A stretch of 64,000 bases of DNA, from positions 434,001-498,000 of the forward strand of contig CAWCBG010000014.1 in NCBI GenBank assembly GCA_963793845.1. Direction: 5' to 3'. The stretch comes from CAWCBG01 sp963793845. Its GTDB lineage: Bacteria > Acidobacteriota > Terriglobia > Terriglobales > Acidobacteriaceae. Positions 52,900 through 61,081 of the stretch are shown here, piece after piece. Both the position numbers and the translations under genes were made by a program. The notes below the pieces were generated by a model. That model made no database searches and was not told the origin of the DNA. It worked only from the letters and a program-made list of their open reading frames with translations. The number at the start of each line of letters is the position of its first letter. Within the stretch, counting starts at the first letter, position 1.

Positions 52900-53002
52900 G
52901 CGTGACCTATTGTAAATGAAGGACGTTCACCACGGAGAACACGGGGGCCACGGAGAAAACCTGAATAGATTTTCAGCGCTCTCAGTGTCCTCGGTGGTGA
53001 AA

Positions 53003-53722
53003 CTAACCCCGGCCCAGTACGCGACCGCTGGTGGCTTCGTCCAGCGTTTCGCAAGCGGTTCGCAGCACCAATCGCGGCGTTCGAGCGCGAATCGTCATCA
53101 GGTATTTCACCGCCTGCTTCGGGTTCGCTTTGGCCGCCTCGCGCAGCAGCCAGCCCAGCCCTTTCTGTACCATGTCATCCTTGCTGGACAACAGCAGTTC
53201 AGTTACGCGCTGGATCTGCTCGAAGTTCTTGTGCTGGCGGGTGCTGTGGATGAGGCTCACGGCGGCAGCGCGCCGATGCCAGCGGTCAGGCTTCTTTGCC
53301 CAGGCCAGTGGCTTTGTCAGCATGGTGGGATCGGCGGCGATCATTGGCCCGATCAGGTAGTGAATCAGGCCGTCGTGGTCGGCCCAGTTCGTGATGCGGT
53401 CGATCCAGCTTTCGAAAAGGCGGAACTCAGGCTTGCCGAAGTGTTTCACGCCGTTCTGCAGCAGCATGACGGCAAAGTTTTTCTCCTCCAGCATGTCGCC
53501 GCGAAACAGCTCGTCGGCCACCTGAAGCAGGAATTCTTCACCGTTCTCAGTCAGGATGGTTCGACGAAAGCGAAAGGCGACCTTGCGCAATTCGTGCGTA
53601 TACCACCCGCGCGATTGCACCTCTTCCTTGAAGAAGCGCTGCACCTCAACCGTGTGCGGAGCCGAGCCACCATTCTTCAGAACCACGCGCACATGTTTCG
53701 CGATATAGGCCGGGGTTTTCAT
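53003..53722 (-). CDS. DNA alkylation repair protein (AlkD-like)
   Basis: A 239-residue all-helical HEAT-repeat protein of the AlkC/AlkD family, which excises positively charged alkylated bases. Recognisable segments are FFKEEVQSRGWYTHELRKVAFRF, FESWIDRITNWADHDGLIHYLIGP, KPDRWHRRAAAVSLI and DDMVQKGLGWLLREAAKANPKQAVKYL. The motif WADHD carries the catalytic Asp expected for AlkD. No partner gene nearby. Confidence 0.85.
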   Translation of the reverse strand: MKTPAYIAKHVRVVLKNGGSAPHTVEVQRFFKEEVQSRGWYTHELRKVAFRFRRTILTENGEEFLLQVADELFRGDMLEEKNFAVMLLQNGVKHFGKPEFRLFESWIDRITNWADHDGLIHYLIGPMIAADPTMLTKPLAWAKKPDRWHRRAAAVSLIHSTRQHKNFEQIQRVTELLLSSKDDMVQKGLGWLLREAAKANPKQAVKYLMTIRARTPRLVLRTACETLDEATSGRVLGRG

Positions 53723-53881
53723 GCGCTCTCTTTTATCACGGAAGGTGTAGCGGCGTCGGTGAGGTCCCAGGCCGGAGGTATGACACGCGCATGAAATTCT
53801 CTCTTGTTTTCGTCCCGGGACGGACGTACACTCCGTCCAATTTTCTTAAGCTGTATCAGGGGTTGGACAAGGGGGGGCGAA

Positions 53882-54796
53882 ATGCTTGCGCTGCGCTCCG
53901 GTTGGCGTGTGAATTGGGTTATTCCGATCATGGGGATGGTCATTTACGCCTCATGTGTGCTGCATGGTCTAACTGCCAAAGAAGCCTTGGCACGACTCAA
54001 CGACCAGGAATTCCAAAAGGTCCAGGAGAAAGCGCGGCATGGCGACCGGAACTCGATCGCCATCATGGCGGTAGCCTACGACCAGGGGATTCGTCTGCCC
54101 AAGGATGAGGTGAAGGCCGCCGCATGGTACCGGAAATTAGCCTTGCTCGGCGATTCTCTGGCCCTGCACAAAATGGGCATTTTCTACGAGAAGGGCCGCG
54201 GTGTGCCGCAGGATTACGTGGAAGCGGTCTACTGGTACCGCAAAGCCGCTGCTCTGGGCTATTCGCCGTCACAATGCAACCTGGGTAACATTTTTCTGCA
54301 GGGCCATGGCGTTCCTCGCGACCTGGAGCAGGCCGCCAAGTGGTATCAGGTGGCTGCACAGCAGGGCGATGCCCAGGCGCAGAACAATATCGGCTATATG
54401 TATGACACCGGGTTGGGCGTGGTGCAGGACACTGTTCAAGCCGTCTACTGGTACAGGAGGTCGGCGCTGCAGGGCGATGCCTCCGGAATGAACAACCTGG
54501 GCGTCATGTATATGCATGGTCACGGAGTGGCTTTCGACGAGGAACAGGCCATGCGCTGGTTCGAGAAAGCCGCGGCCGCCGGGAATCCAAAATCGCTGAC
54601 CAATCAAGCTCTGCTTTATATGTATGGCATGCGCACGCAGCGGAACCTGCCTTTGGCACGTCAACTCCTGCTGGAGGCCGACAGGACCGGGGACATGTCC
54701 GCAAAAGCTACGCTCGAAAAGTGCGATGCGGCCATGGGCCGATTGAAAGGCACCAACGGGGAACAGGCTCTTAATTCTGACCAAAGTATGCATTAA
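53882..54796 (+). CDS. Sel1-like repeat protein, secreted
   Basis: A 304-residue protein with an N-terminal signal or anchor (residues 10-32, NWVIPIMGMVIYASCVLHGL) and about six Sel1-type repeats. Examples are HKMGIFYEKGRGVPQDYVEAVYWYRKAAALGY and NNIGYMYDTGLGVVQDTVQAVYWYRRSALQGD. Such repeats are protein-binding scaffolds. The ATG at 53882 follows a G-rich ribosome site; an upstream start at 53804 is less likely. The gap to the next gene (54797-55052) shows nothing recognisable. Confidence 0.85.
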   Translation: MLALRSGWRVNWVIPIMGMVIYASCVLHGLTAKEALARLNDQEFQKVQEKARHGDRNSIAIMAVAYDQGIRLPKDEVKAAAWYRKLALLGDSLALHKMGIFYEKGRGVPQDYVEAVYWYRKAAALGYSPSQCNLGNIFLQGHGVPRDLEQAAKWYQVAAQQGDAQAQNNIGYMYDTGLGVVQDTVQAVYWYRRSALQGDASGMNNLGVMYMHGHGVAFDEEQAMRWFEKAAAAGNPKSLTNQALLYMYGMRTQRNLPLARQLLLEADRTGDMSAKATLEKCDAAMGRLKGTNGEQALNSDQSMH

Positions 54797-55052
54797 GAAT
54801 CCCGCCTTAAGGGCGCGCGCAGCCCGAATCCTTTCGTTCCTCGGGCGACCGATGTTTGCTCGCGAACGCCCGGTAAGCACTTAGTCACGCCACGTAAGCG
54901 CGGTTGACGAGACGCGCCGGCCTTGCTACTTTTCTCAGGCTCGCGAAACGTCCACGCGGCCTTTAAAGCTATCGTGTACTCCGCGAAGCAGGTAGTCCAA
55001 AGCGCGCAGCTCAATTTGCATTGCGCCGCGAACCAGGAGAGGGAACGATTCC

Positions 55053-56705
55053 ATGGCTGACCTCAACAAATTGCCCCAAGCGTCGAGTGGATGCACGCCG
55101 TCCGGAGTGACCGACCAGCACGGAAAAGATGCCTTCGAAGTCCGCTTCGGAACGGCCACGAAGGAAGCGACACCGACTGGTTCGGTGCAACACACCACTA
55201 ACGGCGACGAAGCGCTCTACACGGACAAATGCGCCACCTACACCAAATGCTTGAAGCAGAAGACGTACGGCGTGGTCGATCCCGGCGCTTTCACAAAATT
55301 CAGAGCCGCCCTCGGCAGCGCCGATGGAACGGTCATCGGTACCGCCAACTTTGAAGTCCCCGGTCTGATGGGTGCGGGCCGCCCGCTGAACGGCCCACTC
55401 GGCGCGTTTGCTCTTGCACTCGTTGGCGCCGATTCACAACAGTTTGGCGTGCCGCTGGTGCCTCCTCCTCCCAAACTCGCCAGTCCGGAATACGCCACCG
55501 AACTGGTTGAGCTGTACTGGGCGTCGCTGCTGCGCGACGTGCCATTTACCGACTACGAGACCAACGCCGTCGCCCTGGCTGCCTGCGACGAATTGACCCA
55601 GCTCGCCTCGACTTACGCCGGACCGACTGACGGCGGCAAAGTCACGCCGCGTCTGCTGTTTCGTGGCGGACTGACTCTTCCCGGCAAGAAGGGCAAGAAG
55701 CCCACCACGTATTTCGCCGGTGAAGATATCGGTCCATACATTTCGCAGTTTTGTATCCGTCCGACCAATTTCGGAGTCCAGGATATGGACCAGCGGATGA
55801 ACGTCCTCGCAACGGATGTCGATTACATGACCAATCTGGACGCATGGCAGGCAGTGCAGAATGGCGTGATGCCGCTGATTCCGCCGGCGTCCGCCACCGG
55901 AAAGCGCTATCTGCACAACGGACGCGGTCTCAGTTCGTTCACCCATATTGACGAGCTCTATCAGGCCCACTTCGTAGCGTATCTCGTGCTGGAAACGCTC
56001 GGCATCGGCGCGAACCCCGACAGTCCGTACCAGAAGTTCAAAAATCAGCGCGCCTTCGGAACCTTTGGTGGGCCTGACATCGCGGCTACGCTGGCCGCGG
56101 TCGCGCGCGCTGCCCTCAACGCCGTCTGGTATCAGAAGTGGATCGTCCATCTGCGCCATCGTCCCGAGTCCGGCGGCGGCATCGTCCAGCTCAGCAAGAC
56201 CGGACAGGGAAGCACAGTCCAGGGCAAGCTCGACAAGATCGTGCTCGACTCGATGGCCGTGCAGCAAAGCCTACAGAAGAACGGTACCTACCTGCTCTCA
56301 CAGGCGTTTCCGGAAGGATCGCCGGCGCATCCCGCGTATCCGACCGGACACGGCACGGTCGCTGGAGCCTGCATCACCGTGCTGAAGTTTTTCTTCGACG
56401 GAGAAGCGCCCATTCCGGATGCTGTGGTTTCCGCCAGCGATGGCCTGACGCTTGAGCCCTACACCGGCGCCGACGCCGGAAAGATGACCGTGAATTCCGA
56501 GCTGCACAAGCTGGCGCATAACATCTCATTCGGCCATGGCATTCATGCCGGCATTCACTGGCGCAGCGATACCGATTACTCCATTTTGCTGGGCGAGGCC
56601 GTCGCGCTGAAGTTTCTGCAGGATCAGGCCTTCACCTACCGGGAGAATTTTGCCGTGAGGCTTAAGACGCTGGACGGCTCGACCGTGACCATCAAGAACT
56701 TCTAG
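55053..56705 (+). CDS. Vanadium-dependent haloperoxidase-like protein (PAP2 fold)
   Basis: A 550-residue protein with all three vanadate-binding motifs of this family. KWIVHLRHRPE is near 360, HPAYPTGHGTVAGA near 426 (catalytic His) and HAGIHWRSDTDYSILLGE near 497 (His liganding vanadium). The length and spacing match bacterial bromo- or chloroperoxidases rather than small PAP2 phosphatases. No signal peptide is seen, so it may be cytoplasmic or exported by another route. Halide specificity cannot be read from the sequence. The ATG follows GAGAGGG. Confidence 0.85.
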   Translation: MADLNKLPQASSGCTPSGVTDQHGKDAFEVRFGTATKEATPTGSVQHTTNGDEALYTDKCATYTKCLKQKTYGVVDPGAFTKFRAALGSADGTVIGTANFEVPGLMGAGRPLNGPLGAFALALVGADSQQFGVPLVPPPPKLASPEYATELVELYWASLLRDVPFTDYETNAVALAACDELTQLASTYAGPTDGGKVTPRLLFRGGLTLPGKKGKKPTTYFAGEDIGPYISQFCIRPTNFGVQDMDQRMNVLATDVDYMTNLDAWQAVQNGVMPLIPPASATGKRYLHNGRGLSSFTHIDELYQAHFVAYLVLETLGIGANPDSPYQKFKNQRAFGTFGGPDIAATLAAVARAALNAVWYQKWIVHLRHRPESGGGIVQLSKTGQGSTVQGKLDKIVLDSMAVQQSLQKNGTYLLSQAFPEGSPAHPAYPTGHGTVAGACITVLKFFFDGEAPIPDAVVSASDGLTLEPYTGADAGKMTVNSELHKLAHNISFGHGIHAGIHWRSDTDYSILLGEAVALKFLQDQAFTYRENFAVRLKTLDGSTVTIKNF

Positions 56706-56892
56706 GCCGAATGGAAAATCGGGGTGTCCGTCCGCTTTGGCGCCGGCACCCCATCGTTCTCACCGCTTTGTCGAGAGGGTGGCACTCACCACAGCGTCCG
56801 CCCGAAACATCCACAATCGCAATGTTCGATAACGGGGTACCCCTCCCCCACCCATTACGTAGAATCAATAACTTAGCGAAAAATTCCCGCCA

Positions 56893-57045
56893 AAATATTC
56901 ATAATAAAGATACTTACACGTAAAATATTCCGGAATAAGGAGTTAGCTAGGGAAAATTGGCCGATTTCGAGGGTCTGCGACGGCCTCTCTGTCTGTAAAA
57001 TATTCATTCTAAATGAGTTATATGCAAAATATTCCAAACAAAGGA
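56893..57045 (+). repeat. Four AT-rich degenerate repeats with core AAAATATTC
   Basis: In the 700-base gap before the TonB-domain gene, AAAATATTC occurs at 56893, 56923, 56997 and 57026 (30, 74 and 29 bases apart). Copies 2-4 continue with five variable bases then a TAAGG, AAATG or AAAGG block and AGTTA. Copy 1 is degenerate here (AAAGATACTTA). The area is far more AT-rich than its surroundings. The rest of the gap (56706-56892, 57046-57406) shows nothing else. Confidence 0.75.
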
Positions 57046-57406
57046 GTTACACTAGAGCTCTGAGCCACATAAAGCGCAAGGCAGCTTGCTGCTCGGCACC
57101 ACTATCCGCCCCACTGGTTTTCAAAGAACCGTCGTGGTTGGATGCCCGGCGGCCCCACGCGACCACGAAAGCGTTCCCCTCAGGGACACCACACCCAACC
57201 TATCAGCCTACCGTTTCCCGAGGCCGAGTCAATATGGTGAAACAACTATTACGAAAGTAATGAGGTGATTCGTGGAAAGGAATGCCTCGTTTGCCGGAGG
57301 AAGCCTGCAATCCGGGAAGTGAAATAAAAGTGCGCCTGAATCCCGAAACAGGCACATAATCTGGCGGTTGGAAGCCGAAGTTCACATTCCGAACGCGGGT
57401 ACTTCC

Positions 57407-58495
57407 ATGGTCCTGCGGTGGAGTCTTATCGCGATACTGACCGCCTTGCTTCTCGGCGGGGCGGCGGCGCAGACCAACCCACCTCAGCCAGTGGAGATCC
57501 CTTCGGGTACGTCGCAAGGTCTGCTGATTTCCAAAGTGCAACCAACCTATCCGCCACTCGCGCGCCAGGCACGGGTGCAGGGCACCGTCGTGTTGCGCGC
57601 GCTCATCGCGAAAGACGGATCGATGGAGGACCTGACCGTCGTCAGCGGCCATCCCATGCTGGTGCAGGCGGCGCTGGACGCGGTCAAGCAGTGGCGCTAC
57701 AAGCCGTATCTGGTCGATGGGAAGCCGGTCGAGGTGGAGACCACGATCAACGTGAATTTCCAGTTGAGCGAGGTTCCGCCCGAAGAGTGGCCTAGCGAGC
57801 CGCCCGAGGATAGCGATTTGAAACCCTACACGACCTGTGACTTGGGTCCCGATTTTCGGATCGTGCACGTCGACGGGCCGGTGAAGAACTTTGCCTGGCC
57901 TAGCCCGACGAAGAATGGTGAGGTCCACATTCCGGTGGAAGTGGGTTATCGCGTACTGATCACCTACATGGAGGAGGAACGCTTCGGCAATCTCAAGGTC
58001 GAGCGCTTGCCCAAGTCAAAATACATTGACGCGAAGGCCAATCTGCTGGACGGCCTGCAATTCCTGGCAACCGAGCCGGGCATGGAACCGACCGTCCAGA
58101 CAGTCATCCGAAATGGATTCACAATTTACGGAGCCACTCACAACAAGTTGGAGGGCGGCACTCTCAGCATCTACTACCTCTTCCTCGAGGACAAGAGCGT
58201 GCTGATTAGCATGTATCTGCTGAATGCCGAGCCCCGCTGGCGCTTATTCAACACGATCGAGGAATACAAGAAAATTCGCGACCAGTTTCTTGATGTTTAC
58301 AGCAAATGCGTGGCGCTGGCGCAGAAGCCGGCCCGCGCCGAGGTCGGGACCTCATCCCAGACGCAGACTCATGCGTCGGCCGTGAATCCTTCTGCTGCAG
58401 ACAGCGGGGGATCTAATCCCCGTCAAATGGAGCAGGCTGGTACGTTCCTATGCGTGCTCAGTCCCCCAGTGTTTATTTCATGGGCAGGGATATGA
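57407..58495 (+). CDS. TonB C-terminal domain protein, exported
   Basis: It starts at ATG 57407 (MVLRWSLIAILTALLLGGAAA), a signal peptide or anchor. A TonB-type domain follows at about 40-125: QPTYPPLARQARVQGTVVLRALIAKDGSMEDLTVVSGHPMLVQAALDAVKQWRYKPYLVDGKPVEVETTINVNF. The remainder (130-300) is of unknown type and ends in a Ser/Ala/Gln-rich stretch. The frame stops 46 bases into the next ORF, which carries another TonB domain. A single missing base would join them into a 566-residue protein. Confidence 0.75.
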   Translation: MVLRWSLIAILTALLLGGAAAQTNPPQPVEIPSGTSQGLLISKVQPTYPPLARQARVQGTVVLRALIAKDGSMEDLTVVSGHPMLVQAALDAVKQWRYKPYLVDGKPVEVETTINVNFQLSEVPPEEWPSEPPEDSDLKPYTTCDLGPDFRIVHVDGPVKNFAWPSPTKNGEVHIPVEVGYRVLITYMEEERFGNLKVERLPKSKYIDAKANLLDGLQFLATEPGMEPTVQTVIRNGFTIYGATHNKLEGGTLSIYYLFLEDKSVLISMYLLNAEPRWRLFNTIEEYKKIRDQFLDVYSKCVALAQKPARAEVGTSSQTQTHASAVNPSAADSGGSNPRQMEQAGTFLCVLSPPVFISWAGI

Positions 58496-59106
58496 CCCCT
58501 CCGAAAGCAACCTATGCGCCCGACCCACAGTATTCCGAAGAAGCCCGCAAAGCGAGGTTCGAAGGGACAGTTGTGTTGTGGCTGGTAGTAGATGCCGACG
58601 GGTTGCCGCAAAAGATCAAGGTGCAGCGCTCGCTGGGCATGGGACTGGATGAACAGGCGATCAAGGCCGTGAGTCAATGGCGGTTCCAACCTGCCACGAA
58701 GAATGGCAAGCCGGTTCCAGTGATAATTAACGTTGAGGTGAACTTCAGACTCTATGACGAACTGTATCCGCATCCCGACAGCGCCCGGCAGCCACCCCGT
58801 TTCCCCGGCGTAGATATCTCCGAGTATCCGTTGATCGTGCGCCGGAATGCGAGCAACTGGCGACAAGACACCACCGGCGTTACGCTTACCTACAGCGTCA
58901 CGATCCAAGAAGCGGGACAGGAGCGGCAAGTGTCGATTTCGTGCCAGATGCCGTCGCCGGATTGTTTGGCTCTCAACGAAGGCACCTATCCGGCGAAGTG
59001 GCACAAAGACATGAGCACAATCGAGATTCTCGGACTGCCACAGCGCAACGACAGCCAAGCAAAGTGGACAAAGGCGATATATCAGGTTGCTACCGACAAA
59101 GACTGA
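58450..59106 (+). CDS. Second TonB C-terminal domain protein or 3' part of the preceding gene
   Basis: A 218-residue frame with TonB-type domain: YAPDPQYSEEARKARFEGTVVLWLVVDADGLPQKIKVQRSLGMGLDEQAIKAVSQWRFQPATKNGKPVPVIINVEVNF. It has no signal peptide or membrane segment of its own and no clear ribosome site, so it more likely continues the upstream gene through a one-base deletion. Alternatively it is a coupled, cytoplasmic-start gene. The C-terminal 110 residues are not recognised. The following gap 59107-59378 shows nothing. Confidence 0.7.
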   Translation: MRAQSPSVYFMGRDMTPPKATYAPDPQYSEEARKARFEGTVVLWLVVDADGLPQKIKVQRSLGMGLDEQAIKAVSQWRFQPATKNGKPVPVIINVEVNFRLYDELYPHPDSARQPPRFPGVDISEYPLIVRRNASNWRQDTTGVTLTYSVTIQEAGQERQVSISCQMPSPDCLALNEGTYPAKWHKDMSTIEILGLPQRNDSQAKWTKAIYQVATDKD

Positions 59107-59378
59107 AGGCTCCCGATCCGGCACTGTCTCTTGCTCCCCCTGCAAGCCGTGATGACCCGACCAAGCGGGTTTTGCCTTGGATTGTTTTTTCTTGACCAAT
59201 TCCAGAGCGGGTTGTGCGGGCGTCAGGCCAAAAACGATGCCTGACGCTTGAACCGTGCGGCCCCGGAGCTTCGAGCTAAAGGGGGTCATTCCACTCCGGT
59301 TCGCAAAAGTAGCGAACCTCCGCCCAGGAGGACAACGTCAATTTAGGGTATGAACATATTCGGCGGACCGCGCTGCCG

Positions 59379-59733
59379 TCACCGGCGATGGGCAGTGGCT
59401 ACGGTCGTAATGCCCACACCAGGATTGCTCCTCCTACCAGCAGACACCCATGCACCCAGCGCGGATAAGCTCTGCTGTTGTGCGCGAATAGAACTCCGCG
59501 GAAAGAGGAGCCGCCACAAACCAGATACAGTCAGCGCTGCAAACAGCGTCCAGAAGTACCATCCGCGCCACACCAGGCATGGTATAGCGAGTACCAGAAG
59601 CAGCATTCCTACCGTTCGGACCACAAGGACGCGACTCATCCAGCGTTCCGCCAGCACCGGTGCGGCGATGTGCCAAAGTCCGCATACGAACAGCAGACCC
59701 ACCACGCCCAAGGATAAAGATGGCCTGCGCCAT
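59379..59733 (-). CDS. Small integral membrane protein, one extra base
   Basis: Begins MAQAIFILG and continues, after dropping one C from the CCC at 59707-59709, with VVGLLFVCGLWHIAAPVLAERWMSRVLVVRTVGMLLLVLAIPCLVWRGWYFW. The result is 117 residues with three predicted membrane helices. Without the correction the first frame loses its hydrophobic pattern at once. No family recognised. It faces the TonB genes and the carbonic anhydrase. Confidence 0.55.
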
Positions 59734-59914
59734 CAGTCATTCGACTCACTGGTGTGGGATTTTGTCCCCCAGGGGCCGCCGAGCGCTATTTGAATTGAAA
59801 CGGCAATGAACGGGGTTGGTGTAGATGCGAATACTGCTGTGCGTGCGACAACCGGACCTCTAAACTAGGGGTTCGGTTTGCACGGGGCGCGGCTGCCGAA
59901 GGGGACTCCAATGG

Positions 59915-60577
59915 ATGACGGAGACAACGGTGAACAGTCAGGAAGCTTTGGAGAGAATTCGCAGGGGCGTGCAGCAGTTTCAGCGGGAGATCTTTCCGGC
60001 ACAGCGCGAGATGTTTGCCGCACTGGCAACTGGACAGCAGCCGCTGGCGCTGTTCATCAGCTGTGCCGATTCGCGCATCGTTCCCAACCTGATTACGCAG
60101 ACGGGCCCGGGCGAGCTGTTTGCCGAGCGCAATCCCGGGAACCTGGTGCCGCATCACGAGGAGTTTGTCGGCGGCGTTTCCTCGAGCATCGAGTACGCCA
60201 TGCTGGCGCTGAAGGTTCCGCTGGTGATCGTCTGCGGACATACCGACTGCGGCGTGATGAAGGCTCTGTTGCATCCCGAGCGGGCGGAACACTTGCCGGC
60301 GGTGCGGTCGTGGATGCGGCATGCCCAAGGCGCGCGCGAACGGCTACTGCGCGAGGCCAGTGCGGCTTCGGAGGAAGAGCAGCTACGGCTGCTTACGCAA
60401 TACAACGTGGAATTGCAGATAGAGAATCTGAAGACCCACCCCAGCGTCCGCTCGCGGATCGAGGCCGGAGACGTGGAGATCGTGGGATGGGTGTATAACA
60501 TCGCGTCCGGCTCGGGCTGGGTCTTGAATCGCACGAGCCAGAGATTTGAGCCAATCGCAACGCAGCCGACTTCGTAA
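59915..60577 (+). CDS. Beta-class carbonic anhydrase
   Basis: Interconverts CO2 and bicarbonate with a zinc ion. It has 220 residues. The zinc ligands are the Cys in FISCADSRIVP and His and Cys in VCGHTDCGVMKA; Asp-Arg of CADSR form the catalytic dyad. GELFAERNPGNLVP and VGGVSSSIEYAM are also typical. The ATG at 59915 starts MTETTVNSQEAL. It stands alone. Confidence 0.92.
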   Translation: MTETTVNSQEALERIRRGVQQFQREIFPAQREMFAALATGQQPLALFISCADSRIVPNLITQTGPGELFAERNPGNLVPHHEEFVGGVSSSIEYAMLALKVPLVIVCGHTDCGVMKALLHPERAEHLPAVRSWMRHAQGARERLLREASAASEEEQLRLLTQYNVELQIENLKTHPSVRSRIEAGDVEIVGWVYNIASGSGWVLNRTSQRFEPIATQPTS

Positions 60578-60693
60578 CTGCTTTCGGCCGCCTGGCCGTG
60601 TGCTTGTTCGACGTCCGCAACGCTGATCCAAGCTACTTGTCCCGCTTCTTGGAGCAGACGTCACGCCAATCGTACAACCTGCCCCTTCGGGTC

Positions 60694-60740
60694 TTGACTT
60701 CCATATATGGGTCTGTCATATATTGTGAATACACATATGA
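60694..60740. promoter_or_regulatory. Promoter and inverted repeat of PadR/permease module 2
   Basis: TTGACT (60694-60699) with CATATA or TATATT 17-19 bases downstream (60717-60724) forms a promoter. TCATAT (60716-60721) and ATATGA (60735-60740), with TGTG and CACA inside, form an imperfect palindrome that covers the -10 region and the PadR ATG at 60737. Position suggests autorepression, as for module 1. Confidence 0.5.
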
Positions 60741-61081
60741 AAGACCCTATCGACGATCGCGAATGGAAGAAGGGCAGCGCCGAGCTGCTGGTGTTGTCGT
60801 TGCTGGAGGCTCGCCCGCGGCACGGCTATGAGATCTGCAAACTGATCGAGAAGCGATCGGACGGCGCACTCAGCTTTCACGTCACGTCGCTTTATCCCCT
60901 TCTGTACCGCCTGGAAGAGCGGGGGCTTATCAAAGGCCGTTGGGTGGAAAAACCGCGCGAGCGACGTCGTCGCTTCTACAGCCTGACCGCCGAAGGAGTG
61001 AAGGTACTGGCGGCGCAGCGCCGCGGCTGGCAGGAGTTCGTTGAAGCGATCGGGAGAATTACGGGTATCGAATATGCCTGA
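60737..61081 (+). CDS. PadR-family transcriptional regulator
   Basis: A 114-residue winged-helix protein: KKGSAELLVLSLLEARPRHGYEICKLIEKRSDGALSFHVTSLYPLLYRLEERGLIKGRW, then the wing PRERRRRFYSLTAEGVKVLAAQRRGWQEF. The ATG at 60737 is chosen; the open frame from 60707 runs through the promoter. The mRNA would have nearly no leader. It overlaps the permease gene by eight bases, the same architecture as at 10.5 kb but with a distinct sequence. Confidence 0.88.
   Translation: MKDPIDDREWKKGSAELLVLSLLEARPRHGYEICKLIEKRSDGALSFHVTSLYPLLYRLEERGLIKGRWVEKPRERRRRFYSLTAEGVKVLAAQRRGWQEFVEAIGRITGIEYA

Noticed and set aside
56893..57045. A small CRISPR array
   Set aside because: Only four degenerate copies with unequal spacing (30, 74, 29) and no cas genes.
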